DNA of 11,563 bases from Verrucomicrobiota bacterium (GTDB lineage: Bacteria > Verrucomicrobiota > Verrucomicrobiia > Chthoniobacterales > JAFAMB01): positions 1 to 11,563 of the forward strand of contig JAFAJU010000453.1 of the NCBI GenBank assembly GCA_019236035.1, read 5' to 3'. The position numbers and the translations under genes are program-made. Positions 6,055 through 11,563 of the stretch are shown in pieces (positions within the stretch are counted from its first letter, which is position 1; every line of letters begins with the position of its first letter). The notes under the pieces are model-generated. The model was not told the origin of the DNA. It made no database searches and saw nothing but the letters and a program-made list of their open reading frames with translations.

Positions 6055-7269
6055 ATGGAACCAGCATTTTTTGAGATCCGTGGAGGGATTACTGCGCCCA
6101 GCGGTTTCCGGGCCGCTGCGGTTCGGTGTGGCATTAAAGAGGGAGCGCTCGAAAAGCGCGACCTTGGTTTAATCATTTCGGACTTTCCGGCTGTGGCTGC
6201 GGCCACATTCACTTCGAATAAGATCAAAGCCGCCCCTGTTCGCGTTTCGGCCGCCCATTTGCGGGCTGGGGATACAAGGGCAATTATCGCAAATAGTGGA
6301 AATGCGAATGCTTGTACCGGTTCGACTGGAATCCAGAATGCGAGGAGAATGACCCAGGCGGTGGCTCGCCAACTGGGTCTGAAAGAGCGACAGATCCTAG
6401 TCTGCTCCACCGGCCGGATTGGACGTGATTTACCGATCGAGAAGATCGAGCAGTTCATGCCGGCCCTAGTAGCGGGATTGAGCTCGAGCGGCAGCGACGT
6501 CGTGGCTAAAGCGATCATGACGTCGGATACCTTTCAGAAAGAAATCGCCGTGGAGTTGCCGTTGGCGGACAAACGAGTGCGGATCGGCGGTATCGCGAAG
6601 GGGGCAGGAATGATCAATCCCGACATGGCAACGATGCTTTGCTTCATTACGACCGATGCCCCGATTTCCAAGAGAGAGTTGCAAAGACTAACTTCTGCCA
6701 GTGTGGAGCAGTCGTTCAATTGCATCACGGTCGATGGTGACATGAGCACGAACGATACCGCCATTTGCTTGGCGAATGGCCAGGCCGGGATACCCCCAAT
6801 AGAGCCGGATCGCGAAGAATACAGCCGGTTTGCCGAAGGGCTCAACTTTGTGACCCGGCAGTTGGCTCGGATGATCGTCGAGGACGGTGAGGGCGCGACG
6901 AAGTTTGTCGAAGTCCACGTGAAAGGCGCCGCGACTTATCAGGATGCCAGAAAGGCCGCAGAAGCGGTGGCTAACTCGGTATTGGTCAAATGCTCGTGGT
7001 ACGGCGAAGATCCGAACTGGGGCCGAATCATGGATGCCGTTGGATATTCGACAGCTAAGGTGCGGGAAGAGATGGTGGACATATTTTTCAACGGAGCTGT
7101 CGCCGTCGAGCACGGAATGGCGAGTAGTACCCCAGCGGAGACGCTAAAAGAAGTTCTCGGAAACAAAAAGTTTACTGTTACCATTGACCTCCACCTGGGG
7201 TCGGCGGAATACAAGGTGTTTACTTCCGATCTGACCCCAGAGTACGTGAGATTTAATATGGGCGAGTAG
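6055..7269 (+). CDS. argJ: Glutamate N-acetyltransferase (ornithine acetyltransferase) ArgJ
   Basis: Moves the acetyl group from N-acetylornithine to glutamate, which closes the acetyl cycle of arginine synthesis. The 404-residue precursor belongs to the self-cleaving ArgJ family. KGAGMINPDMATML (182-195) holds the processing site, with T193 expected to become the N-terminal nucleophile of the beta chain. CSTGRIG (117-123) forms the oxyanion region, where V is more usual than R at the fourth place. Downstream TVDGDMSTNDT (225-235), DGEGATK (277-283) and the GEDPNWGR segment (317-324) are typical. Whether it also accepts acetyl-CoA cannot be read from sequence. It follows argC by 57 bases, with no strong Shine-Dalgarno (a GGTGAGG lies 13 bases ahead). 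Confidence 0.96.
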   Translation: MEPAFFEIRGGITAPSGFRAAAVRCGIKEGALEKRDLGLIISDFPAVAAATFTSNKIKAAPVRVSAAHLRAGDTRAIIANSGNANACTGSTGIQNARRMTQAVARQLGLKERQILVCSTGRIGRDLPIEKIEQFMPALVAGLSSSGSDVVAKAIMTSDTFQKEIAVELPLADKRVRIGGIAKGAGMINPDMATMLCFITTDAPISKRELQRLTSASVEQSFNCITVDGDMSTNDTAICLANGQAGIPPIEPDREEYSRFAEGLNFVTRQLARMIVEDGEGATKFVEVHVKGAATYQDARKAAEAVANSVLVKCSWYGEDPNWGRIMDAVGYSTAKVREEMVDIFFNGAVAVEHGMASSTPAETLKEVLGNKKFTVTIDLHLGSAEYKVFTSDLTPEYVRFNMGE

Positions 7270-7271
7270 TC

Positions 7272-7280
7272 GGAGGAGGG
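7272..7280 (+). promoter_or_regulatory. Strong argB ribosome binding site
   Basis: GGAGGAGGG, immediately after the argJ stop and ten bases before the argB ATG. It is the strongest binding site in the arginine operon. Confidence 0.7.
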
Positions 7281-7290
7281 AGAAATACGA

Positions 7291-8166
7291 ATGCAGAACC
7301 AGTTCGAGGTCGGGAAAGCGGAGGCGCTTTTGGAAGCGCTTCCCTTTATCCAAAAATTCCGCGGCCAGACGTTTGTCATCAAATATGGTGGCAGCGCCAT
7401 GGAGGACGATCACCTGATCGAGCGTCTGCTGCGTGACGTCGTGTTCCTTGAAGCAGTCGGTATTAATCCTTTGCTGGTCCATGGCGGCGGTAAGGCAATT
7501 ACCCAGCGTATGCGTGAGGCTGGAATAACACCACGCTTCGTCAACGGACTCCGAGTCACCGACCAGTTGACTATCAAGATCGTGGAGGAGGTGCTGGATA
7601 CGGTGATCCGTCCTCGGATAGTCGGCGCGATGCAGGAATTCGGTGGACACGCGGAAGGATTTTCCGGCCGAGACGTTTTCAAGGCCAAACGTCTTCCACC
7701 TCAAATCGACGGTAAGAATCTGATTGATATTGGTTTTGTGGGTGAAGTGACGTCGTTGGAGCTCACCGGTGTGAGCGAGGCGATTGACCGGGAAGTGGTG
7801 CCCGTGATCTCGCCGATCGCTCAGACAGACGACGGAACAATACTCAATGTGAATGCAGATGTAGCGGCAGGGGCCATGGCCGGTGCGTTAAAGGCCGCCA
7901 AGATGATCTATGTGAGTGACGTCTTGGGCGTGATGCGCAACGTAAAGGATGTGAACTCGCTGATTCCGACGGTCAATCGGGAAAACGTGGCGCAGCTTAT
8001 CGATGATGAAATCATCGAGGGAGGAATGATACCCAAGGTACTTTCGGCTGTTGAGGCACTTAACGAAGGCGTTGGGAAAGTACACCTGATCGACGGTCGT
8101 ATTCCACACGCCTTGCTTCTCGAGGTCTTCACCGCGGGTGGCATCGGAACGGAAATCGTGCCCTGA
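7291..8166 (+). CDS. argB: Acetylglutamate kinase
   Basis: Phosphorylates N-acetylglutamate with ATP, the second step of arginine synthesis. The 291-residue amino acid kinase shows KYGGSAM with K31, the glycine loop HGGGKAI (64-70), NGLRVTD (85-91), NVNADVAAGAMA (186-197) and GGMIPKV with K249. The N-terminus carries about 25 residues (FEVGKAEALLEALPFIQKFRGQ) that form the extra helix of hexameric, arginine-inhibited enzymes, and the C-terminus ends in the matching TAGGIGTEI. Feedback control by arginine is therefore likely (inference from family). It starts 21 bases after argJ. Its TGA lies at the foot of a long hairpin, so the operon probably ends here. Confidence 0.97.
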   Translation: MQNQFEVGKAEALLEALPFIQKFRGQTFVIKYGGSAMEDDHLIERLLRDVVFLEAVGINPLLVHGGGKAITQRMREAGITPRFVNGLRVTDQLTIKIVEEVLDTVIRPRIVGAMQEFGGHAEGFSGRDVFKAKRLPPQIDGKNLIDIGFVGEVTSLELTGVSEAIDREVVPVISPIAQTDDGTILNVNADVAAGAMAGALKAAKMIYVSDVLGVMRNVKDVNSLIPTVNRENVAQLIDDEIIEGGMIPKVLSAVEALNEGVGKVHLIDGRIPHALLLEVFTAGGIGTEIVP

Positions 8167-8214
8167 GCCTGCATCGCTCGAAAATCTTTGGAAGATTTGT
8201 GAGCGATGCAGGCT
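8166..8214. terminator. Long hairpin between convergent argB and GH4 genes
   Basis: A perfect 14-bp stem (8166-8179 AGCCTGCATCGCTC with 8201-8214) continues, after a G-T pair and one A/G mismatch, into a 7-bp stem (8182-8188 AAATCTT with 8192-8198) closed by the loop TGG. The last base of the argB TGA is its first base, and it ends 4 bases before the stop of the opposing glycosidase gene. Position and symmetry suit a two-way terminator, but no T-tract follows on either strand, so a dispersed palindrome is the other reading. Confidence 0.55.
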
Positions 8215-8218
8215 AGGC

Positions 8219-9541
8219 TTAGAACTGCGGCAACCACTGTTTTTGGGCTTCCAGCATTTCGTCGACCATGCTCCGGATCTGAGGCAAGGTGCAAACTGCG
8301 GCCGTCAGCGGATCCAGCATGACAGCGTGATAGACAGCTTCGGTGCTACCGGTCAATGCAGCTTCGACAATCAATTCCTGAACGTTGATGTTTGTCCGGT
8401 TGAGCGCAGCTAGTTGGGTCGGCAGCGAGCCGACTTTCGTCGGTTGAAGGCCGTTCCCGTCTACCAGGCAGGGGACTTCGACGCAGCACCCTGTGGGCAA
8501 ATTGTCGATCAGGTCCGTATTTGGAACGTTTCCGTTAATGCGGATAGCTGAGTCCGATTCCACGGACTCGATAATAAAAGAACCGTATTCGTGCGTGCGA
8601 TCGGTCGCCGGGGCCTCTGCGAGAATTTCCTCGAACTCGTGCTCGAACTTTTGGATTCGATTGAGGCAGTGCCGCAAATAACCGCCGGTTCGACCGAAGT
8701 CGAACCAGCTGTTCACCTTATCAGTGAAATTCGGAACCAGTTCGTCGTTCACCATTTTGGCACTCTTACGGAAGTAAGGAACGTACTCGCTCGCATGACC
8801 ACTGGATTCAGTCACGAAGAACCCGAAGTGCTTCATGAGCTCGATGCGGACCGGCTCCCGGGCGTATATCTCCGGACGATCAATCGCTTTCCAGATCGAC
8901 GGGTAGAGATCTTCCTTTCCGCGCCAGAACTCGAGGAAAAAGGCCTGATGGTTGATGCCGGCAGAGAAGAAGGTCACTTCGTTGTACGGGACGTTGATCC
9001 ATTCGGCGATCATCTCGCTTGTTCCCTGCACGCTATGACAGAGTCCAACGTGCGGGCGACCGGTGGCGGCGTCGATCGCCCAGCAGTTTGCTGCCATCGG
9101 GTTCACGTAGTTCAAGACCAAGGCGTCAGGGGCAAGTTTATCGAGTTCAAGGCAAAGCTCGGTGAGCACAGGGATAGAGCGAAGCGCTCGAAATACACCA
9201 CCGGGACCAAGCGTATCGCCGACGCATTGCTCCACGCCATATCTCTGCGGTATCTCGATGTCGAGCTTGTACGCCTCCAATCCGCCTTGTTGAAACGTCG
9301 TGATCACATAATCGGCATCCCGGGTGGCGCTCTTGCGATCCATGGTCGCCTCAACTTTCGCTGGGAGTTTTCTCCGTTCGACGATTGACTGGACGATCCG
9401 GCGACTTTGTTCAAGGCGCAACGGATCGATATCCATCAAGCTGATTGTGCTCTCCTGCAGGCTTGGCGCCAGCAAGATATCGTTGCAGAGATTTCGGGTG
9501 AATACGAGGCTTCCAGCCCCAACTAATGCAATTTTTGGCAT
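8219..9541 (-). CDS. GH4 family alpha-glycosidase (MelA/AglA-like)
   Basis: Glycoside hydrolase family 4 enzymes cleave glycosides by an NAD- and Mn-dependent redox mechanism. The 440-residue protein starts MPKIALVGAGSLVFTRNL, giving the nucleotide-binding loop GAGSLVFT (8-15). GLCHSVQGT (166-174, C168) and AGINHQAF (194-201, H198) supply the expected metal ligands, and the NYVNPMA segment (144-150) is typical. GHASEYVPYFRK (248-259) and HEYGSFIIESVESD (317-330) resemble the alpha-galactosidase/alpha-galacturonidase/alpha-glucosidase branch more than 6-phospho-glucosidases. The exact sugar cannot be told. The ATG at 9541 is 5 bases after the permease stop; a longer frame from 9661 is rejected because it overlaps the permease and precedes the conserved N-terminus. 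Probably cytoplasmic, acting on the sugar imported by its neighbours. Confidence 0.92.
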   Translation of the reverse strand: MPKIALVGAGSLVFTRNLCNDILLAPSLQESTISLMDIDPLRLEQSRRIVQSIVERRKLPAKVEATMDRKSATRDADYVITTFQQGGLEAYKLDIEIPQRYGVEQCVGDTLGPGGVFRALRSIPVLTELCLELDKLAPDALVLNYVNPMAANCWAIDAATGRPHVGLCHSVQGTSEMIAEWINVPYNEVTFFSAGINHQAFFLEFWRGKEDLYPSIWKAIDRPEIYAREPVRIELMKHFGFFVTESSGHASEYVPYFRKSAKMVNDELVPNFTDKVNSWFDFGRTGGYLRHCLNRIQKFEHEFEEILAEAPATDRTHEYGSFIIESVESDSAIRINGNVPNTDLIDNLPTGCCVEVPCLVDGNGLQPTKVGSLPTQLAALNRTNINVQELIVEAALTGSTEAVYHAVMLDPLTAAVCTLPQIRSMVDEMLEAQKQWLPQF

Positions 9542-9546
9542 AAGAA

Positions 9547-10380
9547 TTAACTTTTGACCGCTACTGCGGTGAGTCCGGAAACCAATCGGCGCTGGACGAT
9601 CGAAAAGAACACTACGGTCGGAATGATGGCCAAGACCGTCCCCGCGGTGATCAAGCCCCATCTAACCTGTAAGCTGCTCATAAAGGTCTGCAACCCGATA
9701 GGCAGAGTCTGAGTCTGATTGCTCTGTGACAGAATGGAAACGAAGAGGTAGTCGCCCCAGGAGACCACAAACGCAAAGAAGCCGGCGACGACGAGTCCTG
9801 GAATTGCGACCGGATAAAGGATGCGAAACAGTACGCCAAATCGCGAACATCCGTCTATTAGCGCGGCTTGGTCAAGTTCGCGCGGAATGGCGTTGAAGTA
9901 GCCGGTCAACATCCAAAGGGCAAATGGCAGAGTGATTGAAGTATGAGTCAGGATCAGTCCGAGGTGGCTGTCAACCAGGTTCAGGTTCGACATGAGAACA
10001 TAAAACGGAATTAGAACCAGGACGTAAGGAAAAAACTGCGGCAGTAGGGCGGCCATCATGAAAAGGCGTTTACCTTTCAAAGTAAATCGGCTCAAAGCGT
10101 AAGCGCCGAGGCTGCCCAGGAAAACGGTTAGTACCATCACGCTGAATGCGATCACAAATGAATTCATCAGGTAAGTGATAAAGTTGCTGATCTGAAAGGT
10201 CTCCAGGTAGTTTTGGAAGGTGAGTTCCGACCACGCAGGTAACAGGCGTCCCGACTGAATCGAATCGCTATTGCGGAAACTAGAGAGGACCAACCAGGCG
10301 ATAGGCAGAAGCAGACACAAATAAAACAGCGCAAGACCGGTGTAGGTCACAGTCGCGCGAGTCGGAAGCGGTTTTCTCAT
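9547..10380 (-). CDS. Sugar ABC transporter permease, MalG type
   Basis: Inner-membrane half of a carbohydrate ABC importer (CUT1 family). The 277-residue protein shows six hydrophobic segments at about 11-33, 72-96, 107-131, 139-161, 188-212 and 243-264. The cytoplasmic EAA loop that docks the ATPase is at about 166-191 (PRELDQAALIDGCSRFG followed by ILYPVAIP, with the conserved G177). Its ATG overlaps the stop of the upstream permease (ATGA), indicating tight co-expression. Together with the partner it should form the membrane channel for an oligosaccharide or glycoside. The substrate is unknown; the GH4 gene directly downstream suggests an alpha-glycoside. Confidence 0.93.
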   Translation of the reverse strand: MRKPLPTRATVTYTGLALFYLCLLLPIAWLVLSSFRNSDSIQSGRLLPAWSELTFQNYLETFQISNFITYLMNSFVIAFSVMVLTVFLGSLGAYALSRFTLKGKRLFMMAALLPQFFPYVLVLIPFYVLMSNLNLVDSHLGLILTHTSITLPFALWMLTGYFNAIPRELDQAALIDGCSRFGVLFRILYPVAIPGLVVAGFFAFVVSWGDYLFVSILSQSNQTQTLPIGLQTFMSSLQVRWGLITAGTVLAIIPTVVFFSIVQRRLVSGLTAVAVKS

Positions 10381-11300
10381 TGTTCTGACAAGCCTTTAAT
10401 GAACTTGTTGCAGACCAGCACCAGGAAAACGAGGACCACGAGCATAATCACGCCCCCGGCGCTCGCATAGCCAAGTGCATATCCGTTCCAGGCTTGCTTA
10501 TAAATGTAGGTTGGTAACACCTCCGTTGCGTTTACCGGGCCGCCGCCGGTCGAGAGAAAAACAAAGTCAAAATTGTTGAACGTGAAGGTTACATGGAGGA
10601 CCACCATCACGAGAATAATGTACCTGAGATTGGGAAGCGTGATGAACCAGAATTGCCGCCACTCGCCCGCTCCATCGATTCGTGCCGCTTCATAGAGATC
10701 GCTTGAAATCGCCTGCATCGCTGCCATGAAGGCGACAGCGTAGAAGGGCACGTTTCGCCATAGATGCATGATGAGGACCAAAAGAAACGCGAATGTCTCG
10801 TCACCGAACCAATTACGTGCCAATCGTTCCAGACCCACATCCTTCAATAAGATGTTCACGAACCCGTAGCTTGGCAGCGTCATGAATCGGAACATGACGA
10901 CGGAAGCGATAATCGGAAGCACCCAGGTGATCATCGCCACACTTCGAAAAAAGTGAATGCCAGGCACTTTCTGGATCAACAAATGCGCCATCACCAAGCC
11001 CAAAATGACCTGAAGCACTACCGCGGAAAAAGTGAGCTGCAGGGAATGCAGGAGCGAAATTTGAAAAACCGGATCTCTCAGGAGCTTGAAGTAATTTTCG
11101 AGTCCGACAAACAGGGAGTGGCCCGGATCGATCAGAGACTGGTTTGTAAAAGAGGTCAGAATTCCGGATATCGTCGGGTAGAGATTCAGCCCGAGGATGA
11201 CCAGAAGTGCAGGGAAAAGAATCGCGTAGCCGAAACCCTTTCTGCTGAGATTTTGCCAGAGCGTGACCGAGCTTTTTGCTGAGCGAGGGACCGAGCTCAT
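10377..11300 (-). CDS. Sugar ABC transporter permease, MalF type
   Basis: Partner permease of the same CUT1 importer, 307 residues. A hydrophilic N-terminus (1-22) is followed by hydrophobic segments at about 23-48, 85-109, 117-140, 168-194, 226-250 and 278-300. The EAA loop is at about 201-225 (DLYEAARIDGAGEWRQF followed by ITLPNL). It lacks the large periplasmic insert of E. coli MalF and has the size of common LacF/UgpA-like proteins. The only possible nearby start is ATG 11300, since a stop codon lies four codons upstream in frame. No clear Shine-Dalgarno precedes it. It follows the binding-protein fragment at the window edge across a 205-base repeat-filled spacer. Confidence 0.93.
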   Translation of the reverse strand: MSSVPRSAKSSVTLWQNLSRKGFGYAILFPALLVILGLNLYPTISGILTSFTNQSLIDPGHSLFVGLENYFKLLRDPVFQISLLHSLQLTFSAVVLQVILGLVMAHLLIQKVPGIHFFRSVAMITWVLPIIASVVMFRFMTLPSYGFVNILLKDVGLERLARNWFGDETFAFLLVLIMHLWRNVPFYAVAFMAAMQAISSDLYEAARIDGAGEWRQFWFITLPNLRYIILVMVVLHVTFTFNNFDFVFLSTGGGPVNATEVLPTYIYKQAWNGYALGYASAGGVIMLVVLVFLVLVCNKFIKGLSEQ

Positions 11301-11340
11301 TGGCCAAATCTAAATGCAAAGTGAGAGGCCGAGAAGGGGA

Positions 11341-11424
11341 GGCAGGATGTAGGCGAAGCGTCCCGCTTTGCTTCTTCATGAGACCGATGCAAAGCGGGAT
11401 GCTTCGCCTACCCGACAACCTGCC
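11341..11424. repeat. Large palindrome: inverted pair of GTAG-headed hairpins
   Basis: A 23-base arm at 11349-11371 is repeated in inverse at 11389-11411 with a single G-T mismatch, separated by a 17-base loop. Outside it, GGCAGG (11341-11346) pairs with CCTGCC (11419-11424). Each arm is itself a hairpin unit: plus strand head GTAG, arm GCGAAGCG, loop TCC, arm CGCTTTGC; the inverse copy reads head GTAG, arm GCGAAGCA, loop TCC, arm CGCTTTGC. This is the same design as the repeats at 2288-2341. Candidate paired REP element (BIME-like). It may also stabilise or terminate mRNA between the binding protein and the permeases. Confidence 0.7.
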
Positions 11425-11430
11425 ATCGAG

Positions 11431-11493
11431 GTAGGGCGAAGACCGCGGCTGGCTCAGTCGAGCCGCTCCGCCAGAGCCGCAGAGCTCCGCCCT
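11431..11493. repeat. GTAG-headed GC-rich palindrome
   Basis: Begins GTAG (11431-11434). Outer arms AGGGCGAAG (11433-11441) and CTCCGCCCT (11485-11493) pair with one mismatch. Inside, GCGGCT (11445-11450) pairs with AGCCGC (11461-11466), with an alternative GGCTC/GAGCC pairing (11451-11455 with 11460-11464). It lies directly after the larger palindrome and 12 bases from the stop of the upstream gene, so it may also work as a processing or partial termination structure inside the sugar operon. Confidence 0.5.
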
Positions 11494-11505
11494 TTTAAGG
11501 AAAAA

Positions 11506-11563
11506 CTATAGCTGATTGTTTTTAGCCCTTTGATCGAGCGTATTGTAAAGCTCCTTTCCGGCA
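11506..11563 (-). CDS. C-terminal end of a probable sugar-binding protein (partial)
   Basis: Minus-strand frame that enters from beyond the window edge and stops at TAG 11506-11508. Its 18 visible residues read AGKELYNTLDQRAKNNQL. A polar, helical ending of this kind is common at the C-terminus of extracellular solute-binding proteins, and one is expected just upstream of MalF/MalG-type permeases. Evidence is thin: the tail is short, and another frame reads through to a stop near 11525. The assignment rests mainly on gene order. Confidence 0.45.
   Translation of the reverse strand, partial: AGKELYNTLDQRAKNNQL

Noticed and set aside
7144..7704. Minus-strand frame of 186 codons
   Set aside because: Antisense to argJ and argB, both of which have full catalytic motifs across this stretch.
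8591..9388. Plus-strand open frame of 265 codons
   Set aside because: Lies wholly antisense to the GH4 gene, shows no recognisable motif, and the minus-strand frame has clear family residues.
11341..11424. Intact insertion sequence or transposon end
   Set aside because: Only 17 bases lie between the arms, no transposase frame is present and no target duplication is visible.
183..11563. Novel defence or other undescribed multi-gene system
   Set aside because: Every long frame that survives scrutiny belongs to a familiar housekeeping, biosynthetic or sugar-uptake family; novelty is limited to repeats and regulation.

Overview
This 11.6 kb window is a dense stretch of bacterial chromosome. All protein calls come from reading motifs by eye; no database was searched. 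The host is probably a soil- or sediment-type verrucomicrobial relative (Spartobacteria/Chthoniobacterales-like). That placement is an inference from overall protein flavour, the thrS-infC-rplI-dnaB order and the many short GC-rich palindromes between genes. It should be treated as tentative.

Left block, minus strand (positions 4805 down to 183): thrS, infC, rplI, dnaB. This is an information-processing cluster: threonyl-tRNA synthetase, initiation factor 3, ribosomal protein L9 and the replicative helicase. infC appears to start at a rare ATT codon with a well-spaced Shine-Dalgarno. ThrS lacks the N-terminal TGS domain but keeps its editing and catalytic residues. A tandem pair of hairpin repeats lies between infC and rplI, and the infC stop codon is built into the first repeat.

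Middle block, plus strand (4954 to 8166): argC, argJ, argB. These are three enzymes of the acetylated ornithine/arginine pathway. They diverge from thrS across a 148-base AT-rich spacer that holds four tandem 7-base repeats and candidate promoters for both directions. ArgB has the long N-terminal helix associated with the arginine-inhibited form. A long hairpin overlaps the argB stop codon and fills the gap to the convergent right block.

Right block, minus strand (11563 down to 8219): the last 18 residues of a probable sugar-binding protein, two MalF/MalG-type ABC permeases that overlap by 4 bases, and a GH4 family glycosidase 5 bases further on. Together they look like a sugar uptake-and-hydrolysis operon. 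No ATPase gene is visible, so a shared ATPase encoded elsewhere is likely. The spacer between the binding protein and the first permease carries two large palindromes.

No transposase, phage gene, CRISPR array, tRNA, rRNA or defence system is visible. The genes are ordinary families. The most interesting signal is the non-coding repeats: several share a GTAG head followed by an 8-base stem with a TCC loop, the design of REP sequences mobilised by RAYT transposases.
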